The position numbers and the translations under genes are program-made. A DNA stretch of 29,763 nucleotides from Bacteroidales bacterium (GTDB lineage Bacteria > Bacteroidota > Bacteroidia > Bacteroidales > VadinHA17), in contig JAAZAP010000223.1 of assembly GCA_012514255.1 (NCBI GenBank), positions 1 through 29,763 on the forward strand, given 5' to 3'. Below the pieces are notes generated by a model. It made no database searches and was not told the origin of the DNA. It worked only from the letters and a program-made list of their open reading frames with translations. Below are positions 7,270 through 14,525 of this stretch, one piece after another; the first letter of the stretch is position 1, and the number at the start of each line of letters is the position of its first letter.

Positions 7270-9524
7270 ATGCGCCTCCTTTCCGCTGTCGCCACCAGCT
7301 GTCCCAGCGATATTCCCCCGTCGTTCGGGGGAACCTGGTGATTTGTGTAAACTCTGAACCTGTTCATGGATAAAAGGTACGAAGTTTTTTCAAGCAGATA
7401 CCTGTTCTGGAATACCCCGCCCGACAGCACCACCTGGTTCAGCCCGGTGTCATTCCTCATCCTGCGGCATACCGAAAGGATTACCTGCGCTATTGTGTTA
7501 TGGAATTTTGCAGCGATAAGAGATATATCATTCCTCCCGGCCTCATATACCAGTTCCCTGAAAGTATCACCGAAACATACAGTTCCATTCAGTCCGAAGG
7601 GATAGTACTCTTCAGTCCTGCAATCTATAGCCGATTCAAGGCGCATGGGTGCCTCGGAGTCAAATGATGACCTCGTACATAACCCCAGCAGCGCGGAGAC
7701 GGCATCAAAAACACGACCGGCGCCGCAGGTCAGTGGCGCATTGATCCCCTGAACAAGCATCTCCCTTACAGTATCCAGCCTCTGGTCATCAATCTCACTG
7801 AAAAGCCTGAGAGACCTGAAATCAAAATCACTTCCGAAAGTGCTGAAGAGACATGAGAGGGTCATCCTCCATGGCTCGGCAACAGCTGCATCACCCCCGG
7901 GCATCATGAAATAATCAAAGTGGGTGAACCTTTCAAACTCCGTAGCTGAGGCTATCATGAATTCACTGCCCCAGGTGTTGCCGTCAATTCCGTAGCCCGT
8001 TCCGTCAAGCACCACCCCTATGACCCTGCCGCTGAGACCATGTTCAGCCATTACCGAGACCGCATGGGCATGATGATGCTGTATCCTCTCCAGCGGCAAT
8101 CCCCTCTCCCCTGCCAGCTCTTCAGCAAATCTCCCCGATAGATAATCGGGATGCATATCACACGCAACGCCAGATGGCTCAAACCTGAAGAGGGATGAGA
8201 AGAGGCCATAGGTCTCTGTATAGTAATCAAAGGTAGGCACGTTCTTAATATCACCAATATACTGGCTCATTATGGCACGTGTGCCCTTGCCGATGCAAAA
8301 ACAGTTCTTCTGCTCGGCCCCTGTCGCAAAGATGCCCTCAGCACCTGTAGCCAGATCTACCGGTTGCGGAGTATAACCCCTCGATCTGCGGATGAGAATT
8401 GCTTTCCCGGCGCACATTCTCACCACTGAGTCATCAGCCCTGTTGTTTATCTCCCTGTTGTAACTGACAATGCAACCCGTGACAGGCATCAGGTCCCTGA
8501 GGGCGTCATTGTCAGAAATGATTATCGGCTCCTCACTCAGGTTTCCGCTGGTGAGCACCACTACCGGGGTTTCCAGGATCCTGAAAAGCATATGGTGGAA
8601 AGGCATATGGGGCAGCATTGCCCCGGTGGTGTTCAGTCCTTTGCTTACCGAAGGCGCCAGGGGCTTCTTCTGCCGCAGGATGAGTATCGGTCTCCGCCAT
8701 GAGAGCAGGAGAGTTTCTTCTGATCCATCAGTAATGCAATACTCCCTCAGGGTTTCAATATCCCTGAACATGACAGCAAAGGGTTTCATGTCACGCTGCT
8801 TTCTCTGTCTGAGGAGAGCAACCGCCTCTTCGTCAAGCGCATTGCACATGAGGTTATACCCCCCCGTGGACTTGATGGCGATACTGCCTCCGGAAGAAAT
8901 ACGGCCGGAAATCTCTCTCAGGATGGCTGTTATGCCCGTGACTTCATTCCCGTCAGTCCTGAGAACGTACACCGGTCCGCAGTGGTTGCAGGCCACAGGC
9001 TGCGCATGGTACCTCCTGTCATAAACATCACCATATTCTGAGGCACATTGAGGGCACATCTCAAACGGCGCCATGGTGGTGGCAGCCCTGTCATACGGGA
9101 GAGCCCTGATAATGGTGAAGCGCGGACCGCAATTGGTGCAGTTGACAAAGGGATAATCAATACGCCTCGGATCACTGACCAGGTCGGAAAGACATTCATC
9201 GCAGACTGCAATATCAGGACTCACTTCAGTAATTATCATCCCGTCATTCACACTGGGGCTGATGGTGAAATTGCTGTATCTTCTGACTTCTGTCCGCCTG
9301 TATTCCACCAATTTGATATTCGCTGCCGGAGGAGCCAGGGCCCGGATATCATCAATGAATCGCGTGACTGCCGTCAGATCGCACCTGAGGACAACCCTCA
9401 CCCCGTCACTCCGGTTAATCACTTCGCCTTGCAGGCAATGCTTCAAGGCAAGCCTGCGAATAAAAGGCCGGAATCCGACACCCTGAACAAGCCCCCTGAC
9501 CATTATCTCATAACCCGTTTCCAT
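7260..9524 (-). CDS. hypF: Carbamoyltransferase HypF
   Basis: HypF uses carbamoyl phosphate and ATP to carbamoylate the HypE C-terminal cysteine, the first step of cyanide-ligand synthesis. The protein (754 aa, normal length) has an acylphosphatase domain at the N-terminus (VRGLVQGVGFRPF, about 9-21). Two double-CxxC zinc fingers follow (CDEC, CTNC, CPQC, CNHC, roughly 107-183), then a YrdC-like nucleotide domain (about 200-380) and a Kae1-like domain with QHHHAHAVSVMAEHG, GTGYGIDGNTWGSE and LSGGVFQN. The ATG at 9524 lies 5 nt after the rex stop, so rex and hypF are almost certainly cotranscribed. Confidence 0.96.
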   Translation of the reverse strand: METGYEIMVRGLVQGVGFRPFIRRLALKHCLQGEVINRSDGVRVVLRCDLTAVTRFIDDIRALAPPAANIKLVEYRRTEVRRYSNFTISPSVNDGMIITEVSPDIAVCDECLSDLVSDPRRIDYPFVNCTNCGPRFTIIRALPYDRAATTMAPFEMCPQCASEYGDVYDRRYHAQPVACNHCGPVYVLRTDGNEVTGITAILREISGRISSGGSIAIKSTGGYNLMCNALDEEAVALLRQRKQRDMKPFAVMFRDIETLREYCITDGSEETLLLSWRRPILILRQKKPLAPSVSKGLNTTGAMLPHMPFHHMLFRILETPVVVLTSGNLSEEPIIISDNDALRDLMPVTGCIVSYNREINNRADDSVVRMCAGKAILIRRSRGYTPQPVDLATGAEGIFATGAEQKNCFCIGKGTRAIMSQYIGDIKNVPTFDYYTETYGLFSSLFRFEPSGVACDMHPDYLSGRFAEELAGERGLPLERIQHHHAHAVSVMAEHGLSGRVIGVVLDGTGYGIDGNTWGSEFMIASATEFERFTHFDYFMMPGGDAAVAEPWRMTLSCLFSTFGSDFDFRSLRLFSEIDDQRLDTVREMLVQGINAPLTCGAGRVFDAVSALLGLCTRSSFDSEAPMRLESAIDCRTEEYYPFGLNGTVCFGDTFRELVYEAGRNDISLIAAKFHNTIAQVILSVCRRMRNDTGLNQVVLSGGVFQNRYLLEKTSYLLSMNRFRVYTNHQVPPNDGGISLGQLVATAERRRICA

Positions 9525-9529
9525 GACTG

Positions 9530-10183
9530 CTACAGATACAGAGACTGGTTTTCCCTCATCCGGTAAACTGACCAGATGACACTCTCTATCTCATCACTCA
9601 GGTTCACATTGTTGACAATCACATAATCCGGCACTTTGAGTAATACGGGAGAAAAATTGACAATCCCCCTGATTCCCATACCTACCAGCTCATTGCAGAC
9701 ATCCTGCGCCGAAATGTCTGGTACTGCAACTATCGCTACCGTAACATGAAACCTGTCTATTATCTCCTGTAACCGCCGGGGAGGGTAAACCTGCATCTCA
9801 TCCCGTGACTTCTGCTTGAATGGATCAATGTCAAACGTCGCAACTATGTTTATGCCCCTCTTGATGAAACGCGCGTATTTCGAAAGTGCCTGCCCCAGGT
9901 TCCCCATCCCAACCAGTATCACGTTGGTGATCCTGTCTCTTTTAAAGAGCGTCTCCATCTCAGTGATAACAGACCCGGGCGAATAACCACCCCGCCTGTT
10001 GCCCCTGATGCCATATTCCGAAAAATCCTTTCTTACCTGCTCGGGTGTTACCCCTGCACCCTCAGCAAGGGTATATGAATAGACTCTCCTGACTCCCATC
10101 GAGTTAAGCTTTACCAGGAGCCCGTGATAAAGAAAAATCCGCCTGAGACTGTTCCTGGTACTATGTTTTGTGAATTGTTTCAC
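9530..10183 (-). CDS. rex: Redox-sensing transcriptional repressor Rex
   Basis: Rex is a dimeric repressor that binds DNA when NADH/NAD+ is low and releases it on binding NADH. The N-terminal winged helix contains SLRRIFLYHGLL and GVTPEQVRKDFSEYGIRGNRRGGY. The Rossmann domain begins VILVGMGNLGQAL (GxGxxG), followed by FDIDP and the late segments GIVNFSPVLLKVP and VNNVNLSDEIES. An upstream TTG at 10216 keeps the same frame open, but I chose GTG at 10183 (217 aa). It gives the usual distance of about 14 residues before the winged helix; there is no ATG before residue 29 of this version. The chosen start lies inside a near-perfect Rex operator, which suggests autoregulation. It is first in rex-hypFCDEAB and divergent from the membrane hydrogenase operon. 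Confidence 0.94.
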   Translation of the reverse strand: MKQFTKHSTRNSLRRIFLYHGLLVKLNSMGVRRVYSYTLAEGAGVTPEQVRKDFSEYGIRGNRRGGYSPGSVITEMETLFKRDRITNVILVGMGNLGQALSKYARFIKRGINIVATFDIDPFKQKSRDEMQVYPPRRLQEIIDRFHVTVAIVAVPDISAQDVCNELVGMGIRGIVNFSPVLLKVPDYVIVNNVNLSDEIESVIWSVYRMRENQSLYL

Positions 10184-10185
10184 AT
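10168..10185. promoter_or_regulatory. Rex operator overlapping the rex start codon
   Basis: TTGTGAATTGTTTCACAT matches TTGTGAAWWWWTTCACAA with one clear mismatch at the last base (one G in the W4 spacer). The symmetry extends to outer TGTT/AACA arms, giving a 27-bp dyad at 10164-10190. The site covers the GTG proposed as the rex start (10181-10183), so Rex bound here would block early elongation or initiation of its own operon. I saw no convincing -7/-33 pair for rex upstream of it. Confidence 0.8.
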
Positions 10186-10319
10186 TAACACTCTGTAATA
10201 CAATTCCCACATGCAAGTTAAACTAACTTTTTCAAATAGCATACATTAAAATATTACATTGATTACTAATAAGTTATAAAAAAGAGAGCTTCTCGTCGTA
10301 AGGCAGGGTATAAAAAAAA

Positions 10320-10351
10320 TTTGACTTGAGTTGATTGCACATTTACCTTTA
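10320..10351 (+). promoter_or_regulatory. Bacteroidetes-type promoter of the [NiFe] hydrogenase operon
   Basis: TTTG at 10320-10323 and TACCTTTA at 10344-10351 are separated by 20 nt. They match the Bacteroidetes -33 (TTTG) and -7 (TAnnTTTG) elements at the expected spacing with one mismatch. Transcription would start near 10357-10360, inside the Rex-like palindrome, leaving a leader of only about 15-18 nt with no Shine-Dalgarno sequence before the first gene. Confidence 0.6.
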
Positions 10352-10352
10352 T

Positions 10353-10372
10353 TATGTGAATCTCCTCACATA
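10353..10372. promoter_or_regulatory. Rex operator over the [NiFe] operon start
   Basis: TATGTGAATCTCCTCACATA is a perfect inverted repeat with two 7-bp arms and a 6-bp centre. Its core TGTGA-N6-TCACA is the invariant part of the Rex consensus. It ends 2 nt before the ATG at 10375 and directly follows the -7 element, an ideal place to block RNA polymerase. Confidence 0.75.
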
Positions 10373-10374
10373 TA

Positions 10375-11364
10375 ATGTACTACATAAGCATTAGAAAGGA
10401 AGATTGGCATCGTTCACTGGAAAATCTGCTCTCATCACATGACGTATTCGTTCCGGTGAAGGATGAATTTGGTCTGGATTATGAGCCATTCAGGCTGAGT
10501 CAGGCTGAAAAGATTGCATACAACGTACCCAAACCCACCACTCCCCTCAAGAATTTCTTCCTGCCTGTCAGGGAGAATGTGAGCAATATTGTCAGAGAAG
10601 GCAGACCCAGGATCATCATCGGTGCGCCCAACTGTGATGTTGCGGCTCTCGGGCTGCTTGACGAGATTTACCTTGATAAGGATTTCCCCGATCCCTTTTA
10701 CAGGGAGCGCAGGAGGAACACCTGCATTATAGCATCAGACTGCTGGTCGGTCAATGAGCACTGTCACTGCACCAGCTACGGTATTAAGCCTTATTCGGAG
10801 GAGATTGCCGACATGGCCCTTCTTTCTGACGGTGATGATATAATCCTGAGGGTCATTTCTGACAATGGGAAAGAGTTAGCCCGGCAATTGACGGCTGCGT
10901 TGCCGGTTGAGGAGCCGGGGAAACTAAGCTTTGCGGAGAAGAGGCACAGGGATACGGAGGCACTTCTCTCCGACCTTAACAAAGGCCTGCCTGATTACAA
11001 AACCACGGGTGAAATTGTATTGAAGGCTGGCAGTGAGATATGGAAGAAATATGCATCAAAATGTGTCTCGTGCGGGGCCTGTACGACAATCTGCCCAACC
11101 TGCACCTGCTTCCTGCTTATTGACAGGCCCGGTTTTGAAAAGGTGAAACAGACCGATGCATGTCAGTATCCGGGATTCGAAAGGGTGGCCGGAGGTGAGG
11201 ATGCACTTTTTGCACTTGATCACCGGTTCAGGAACAGGTACATGTGCAAGTATGTATGGCGGCCGCAGAAATTCAAATCCATTGCCTGCACGGGCTGCGG
11301 CAGATGCATCGAGGCATGCATCGGAAAGATAAACAAGAATGAACTCTTCATGGAACTCGCATGA
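10375..11364 (+). CDS. Sulfhydrogenase beta-like / AsrA-like 4Fe-4S electron-transfer subunit
   Basis: A 329-aa soluble iron-sulfur protein similar in layout to the beta subunit of archaeal sulfhydrogenase and to AsrA of anaerobic sulfite reductase. An N-terminal domain of about 220 residues contains PRIIIGAPNCDVAALGLLD. It is followed by two [4Fe-4S] motifs: C230/C233/C236/C240, inside a cysteine-dense CVSCGACTTICPTCTC stretch, and C305/C308/C311/C315. In relatives this subunit carries electrons between the FAD/NAD(P)H subunit and the catalytic core. Here the catalytic core encoded downstream is a group 4 membrane hydrogenase, not the sulfhydrogenase alpha/delta pair, so the partner assignment is inference. 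The ATG at 10375 is 2 nt past the Rex palindrome and has no ribosome site. The stop overlaps the next gene as ATGA. Confidence 0.82.
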   Translation: MYYISIRKEDWHRSLENLLSSHDVFVPVKDEFGLDYEPFRLSQAEKIAYNVPKPTTPLKNFFLPVRENVSNIVREGRPRIIIGAPNCDVAALGLLDEIYLDKDFPDPFYRERRRNTCIIASDCWSVNEHCHCTSYGIKPYSEEIADMALLSDGDDIILRVISDNGKELARQLTAALPVEEPGKLSFAEKRHRDTEALLSDLNKGLPDYKTTGEIVLKAGSEIWKKYASKCVSCGACTTICPTCTCFLLIDRPGFEKVKQTDACQYPGFERVAGGEDALFALDHRFRNRYMCKYVWRPQKFKSIACTGCGRCIEACIGKINKNELFMELA

Positions 11365-12200
11365 TGATTCCCATGACCGGAAACAATATAAATATATACA
11401 AACCCTTGCGGGCAAGCCTGACTGAGGTGATTGAAGAATCACCCCTGATCAAGACCTTCGTACTCGTCCCGGAGGAAGATTTCATCTTCAGGACCGGACA
11501 ATTTATTGAGTTATCTGTTGACGGTGTGGGTGAGGCGCCCTTCACACCGTCGTCATCACCGCTGGTGACCGAGACGCTTGAGGTCACTGTCATGAAGACA
11601 GGTTATGTCACCGGCATAATGCATGAACTCAAGCCGGGAGCTGTGATGGGCATAAGAGGCCCCTACGGAAGAGGTTATCCCATAACAGAATTCAAAGGCA
11701 GGGAAGTGCTGATCCTGGGTGGAGGTTGCGGTCTTGCCCCGATACGTTCCCTGCTGTTTACCCTGGAACATATGAAGGATGATCTTGAAAAGGTTATACT
11801 CTGCTACGGTTCCAAAACCCCCGCTGACTGTATATACAAACCGCTGTTCAGCAGACTCAACAGCATTGACAAGTTTGAAGCATACCGCACGGTTGATATT
11901 ACTGATGACGACTGGGACGGACCTGTTGGTGTGGCCACCAAACTCCTTGACAACGTTAAGGTCAGCATTGACAACTCGGTAGCTGTTGTGTGCGGCCCGC
12001 CCATAATGATGAAATTCGGCACCCTGAAACTCCTTGAGATGGGTTACCGTGATGACCAGATATACCTTTCAATGGAAAAGAACATGTCATGCGGCCTGGG
12101 CAAATGCGGTCACTGCATGATGGGAGAGTTCTTTGTCTGCAAGGACGGCCCGGTATTTACCTATAAGGAGATAAAGCACAGTCCTGAAATATGGAAATGA
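11361..12200 (+). CDS. Sulfhydrogenase gamma-like / AsrB-like FAD-NAD(P)H oxidoreductase subunit
   Basis: A 279-aa member of the ferredoxin-NADP+ reductase superfamily. The N-terminal FAD domain shows RTGQFIEL (44-51) and PFTPSSSP (60-67). The nucleotide domain has LGGGCGLAPIRSL (119-131) and VVCGPPIMM (209-217). A C-terminal [2Fe-2S] site is formed by C244, C249, C252 and C260 (CGLGKCGHCMMGEFFVC). This is the architecture of the sulfhydrogenase gamma and dihydroorotate dehydrogenase PyrK families. It would be the NAD(P)H entry or exit point for the complex. The preference for NADH or NADPH cannot be read from the sequence, although Rex control fits NADH. The start overlaps the previous stop by 4 nt, indicating translational coupling and likely 1:1 stoichiometry. 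Confidence 0.85.
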   Translation: MMIPMTGNNINIYKPLRASLTEVIEESPLIKTFVLVPEEDFIFRTGQFIELSVDGVGEAPFTPSSSPLVTETLEVTVMKTGYVTGIMHELKPGAVMGIRGPYGRGYPITEFKGREVLILGGGCGLAPIRSLLFTLEHMKDDLEKVILCYGSKTPADCIYKPLFSRLNSIDKFEAYRTVDITDDDWDGPVGVATKLLDNVKVSIDNSVAVVCGPPIMMKFGTLKLLEMGYRDDQIYLSMEKNMSCGLGKCGHCMMGEFFVCKDGPVFTYKEIKHSPEIWK

Positions 12201-12213
12201 AAACAAGGCAGGC

Positions 12214-12699
12214 ATGAGGGTTTTAATAGATATGATTGAACTGAGGGCTGTCATGACCCGTAACCCGGCGACAGAGCTGCCCGAGGCTCTCTGTCACGGC
12301 GGATCCGGCAGCCTCAAAACAATCAGGGAACTGGCTACCTTCAGGTTCACCTGCCGCAGGTGTGAAGATGCACCCTGCATAGCTGTCTGCCCTGCCGATG
12401 CCCTTGAGAAGGACGAGGAAGGAATCATCATGAGGCACACAAACCTCTGTGTATCCTGCAAATCTTGCGTAACAATCTGTCCCTTTGGCACAATGATGAC
12501 CGATTTCTTCAAACATCACCGCAATAAGGATCTTCTCTACGACCTGTGTGATCATGAACAGGCCCTGAAATTTGTGGAGGCATGCCCTCCCGGTACGGCG
12601 AGGATCACAAGCGAGGGCGAAAAGCCAGAGGAACATATATGGCAGCTTAATGAGAGGGTGCTCATTCGTGATTATATATATATAACTGAAAAAGAGTAA
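12214..12699 (+). CDS. HycB/CooF-like polyferredoxin subunit
   Basis: A 161-aa 4Fe-4S protein of the HycB/HydN/CooF type, a family of electron carriers that connect a redox partner to group 4 [NiFe] hydrogenases. Two full cluster motifs are visible: C47/C50/C55/C59 (CRRCEDAPCIAVCP) and C79/C82/C85/C89 (CVSCKSCVTICP). A third region keeps only C112 and C124 (CDHE...EACPPGTA), whereas HycB-type proteins usually bind more clusters, so it looks partly degraded. It lies 13 nt after the FAD subunit and 11 nt before the NuoH-like gene. It may bridge the soluble beta/gamma module and the membrane arm; this is inferred from order. The ATG at 12232 is an alternative start. Confidence 0.82.
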   Translation: MRVLIDMIELRAVMTRNPATELPEALCHGGSGSLKTIRELATFRFTCRRCEDAPCIAVCPADALEKDEEGIIMRHTNLCVSCKSCVTICPFGTMMTDFFKHHRNKDLLYDLCDHEQALKFVEACPPGTARITSEGEKPEEHIWQLNERVLIRDYIYITEKE

Positions 12700-12710
12700 C
12701 GAGAAAGGAT

Positions 12711-13640
12711 ATGGCGGTCAGTCTCTTTTATTTCTTTGTTTATCCCGGATTGCTGTTCATGGCGGTGACAGGGGGACTGCTTTCCTGGTTTGACAGGAAG
12801 ATAACCGCCAGGGTACAATTCCGAAAGGGGCCTCCCCTGCTTCAGCCTTTCTGGGACTTTCTCAAGCTGTTGCTCGTGAAGGAGACTATTCTCCCCGGGC
12901 AGGGCTCCCGCTTTATGTTTCTTCTTGCTCCTGTCCTGGCACTTTTCGGGGCATCAATGGCCGGCCTCTTTATACTCCTTCCCCTGTTCAATATCGAGAC
13001 AGGATTCCGGGGCGACATTATAGTCATATTTTATCTCCTGACACTTCCGTCATTCTCATATATAATCGGTTCCCTTGCCTCGGGCAACCCGATTGCAGCT
13101 GTAGGCGCATCGCGCGAAATGAAACTGATAATCAGCTATGAGCTTACTTTCCTCCTGGTGGTAGCCGCTGTGATAATGAAAAGCGGACAGGAGTTCGATC
13201 TGAACAACATCATCGCTGCACAGCAATCGGGCAAACCGTTTATAGGGAGTATTTCCGGCGTGCTGCTGTTCATCACCGGGCTCTTTTGCATACAGGCGAA
13301 GCTGGGGCTGGTGCCTTTTGATATGCCCGAAGCGGAAGCCGAACTGGCTTCCGGCATCTATATTGAGTACTCCGGGCCACCCTATGCAATGATCAGGCTG
13401 ACAAAGTACATCATGCTTTTCATCCTCCCGGCTTTATTTGTTGCACTGCTCATGAACGGAATGACCGGCGGCATCGGCGTTCTGTGGCTCATCCTTAAGA
13501 TACTCGGGATTGTGCTCCTGTTGACACTCATCAGGAATACCAACCCGAGGCTGAAGATAAAGCAGGCGTCCTCTTTCTTCCTTATATGGATGAACCTGCT
13601 GGTGGTTATTGCAATTGTGCTTAATGCATTCGGACTATAA
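12711..13640 (+). CDS. NuoH-like membrane subunit of group 4 [NiFe] hydrogenase (MbhM/HycD/EchB-like)
   Basis: A 309-aa polytopic membrane protein with about eight hydrophobic helices, corresponding to complex I NuoH, which anchors the soluble arm and couples redox change to ion movement. The family signature FDRKITARVQFRKGPPLLQPFWDFLKLLLVKE lies at about 28-59 (first half FDRKITARVQFRKGPP). The second conserved loop is KLGLVPFDMPEAEAELASG, with its acidic residues intact. The C-terminus overlaps the start of the NuoB-like gene by 17 nt. It forms the membrane base for the large and small subunits encoded next. Confidence 0.93.
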   Translation: MAVSLFYFFVYPGLLFMAVTGGLLSWFDRKITARVQFRKGPPLLQPFWDFLKLLLVKETILPGQGSRFMFLLAPVLALFGASMAGLFILLPLFNIETGFRGDIIVIFYLLTLPSFSYIIGSLASGNPIAAVGASREMKLIISYELTFLLVVAAVIMKSGQEFDLNNIIAAQQSGKPFIGSISGVLLFITGLFCIQAKLGLVPFDMPEAEAELASGIYIEYSGPPYAMIRLTKYIMLFILPALFVALLMNGMTGGIGVLWLILKILGIVLLLTLIRNTNPRLKIKQASSFFLIWMNLLVVIAIVLNAFGL

Positions 13641-14067
13641 AACAAAGACCGTGGGCTTCAAGGATTTTATCTTCAGAAAATCACTGTGGGTCTACCACTT
13701 CGGAGGCGCTTCATGCAATAACTGCGACATCGAGATCATTGACTGCCTTACCCCCAGGCATGATCTTGAGCGGTTCGGCATACTCCTGGCGGGCAGCATA
13801 AGACATGCTGACGTGCTTCTAGTCAACGGCTCGATAAACCGGCGTGATCATGACCGGCTGCTGGAACTCTATAACCAGGCTCCCAAACCTCTCCTGGTAG
13901 TGGCTATCGGAGCCTGCGGATGCACAGGAGGTATCTTTGCCGAAGGAATACCCTTCGCCGGACCTGTAGACAGGATAATACCGGTGGATGCATATATCCC
14001 CGGGTGCCCACCGAAGCCTGAAGCAATAATTGCAGGCATTGTCAAACTGGCAGGAAAAAAACAGTGA
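13624..14067 (+). CDS. mbhJ: Group 4 [NiFe] hydrogenase small subunit (NuoB-like, MbhJ-type)
   Basis: A 147-aa small subunit carrying the single [4Fe-4S] cluster next to the NiFe site. The ligands are visible as C31 and C34 (GASCNNCDIE), C98 (AIGACGCTGG) and C128 (IPGCPPKPE). There is no twin-arginine signal, as expected for an inward-facing group 4 enzyme. I chose the ATG at 13624 (MHSDYKTK) over an upstream TTG at 13609, both of which overlap the NuoH-like gene. The next gene starts 1 nt after the stop. The orders NuoH-B-C-D and Mrp are linked, as in Mrp-type membrane hydrogenases. Confidence 0.94.
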   Translation: MHSDYKTKTVGFKDFIFRKSLWVYHFGGASCNNCDIEIIDCLTPRHDLERFGILLAGSIRHADVLLVNGSINRRDHDRLLELYNQAPKPLLVVAIGACGCTGGIFAEGIPFAGPVDRIIPVDAYIPGCPPKPEAIIAGIVKLAGKKQ

Positions 14068-14068
14068 T

Positions 14069-14512
14069 ATGCAAATGAGTACAGAGGCTGCAATAAACAA
14101 ACTCATGGAGAGGTTCAGCAGTGACACTGTCTGGGTGGACATGTCACGGGAAAAACGGGGAATCGTCTCGGTCAAACCATCTGCTATCCTTCCCATTTCC
14201 GAATACCTTTATAAAAGTGAAGGCTTCAGATTCATCATTGCTTCCGCGCTGCATACCCGGAGCGGATTTGAAATCTATTATCACTTCAGCCTAGACTCAG
14301 CCGGAATGATACTCAGCCTTCATGTGATCCTCGACAGTGAAAAACCTCAGATTGAATCCCTCTCAAACATGTTCAGTGCTTCAAACTGGATTGAAAGAGA
14401 AATGCATGAACTCTTCGGCATCAACTTCCTCAACCACCCCAACCAGGAAAAACTGATATCTGAAGGCAACTGGGCTGAAGGCGTTTTTCCCTACAGAAAA
14501 AAGTTCAGATAA
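14069..14512 (+). CDS. mbhK: NuoC-like 30-kDa-type subunit of group 4 [NiFe] hydrogenase (MbhK-like)
   Basis: A 147-aa protein matching the complex I 30-kDa subunit (NuoC) as found separately in Mbh and Ech complexes. The characteristic C-terminal motif is present: SASNWIEREMHELFGINFLNHPNQEKL, with the W-x-E-R-E-x-x-[DE]-[LM]-F-G core. It has no cofactor and packs against the large subunit. The ATG at 14069 follows the small-subunit stop by one base; an ATG at 14075 is also possible. Upstream in-frame extension into the previous gene is not needed. Confidence 0.92.
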   Translation: MQMSTEAAINKLMERFSSDTVWVDMSREKRGIVSVKPSAILPISEYLYKSEGFRFIIASALHTRSGFEIYYHFSLDSAGMILSLHVILDSEKPQIESLSNMFSASNWIEREMHELFGINFLNHPNQEKLISEGNWAEGVFPYRKKFR

Positions 14513-14525
14513 TAAACCGGATAAA

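Noticed and set aside
8470..9566. Long open frames antisense to hypF (up to 184 codons)
   Set aside because: They are shadows of the GC-rich hypF gene with no recognisable protein features or ribosome sites.
10375..12200. Reading the first two genes of the plus-strand operon as a stand-alone sulfite reductase (AsrAB)
   Set aside because: No siroheme-binding AsrC gene is nearby, and the pair is coupled to hydrogenase genes by short spacers under a Rex-type operator.
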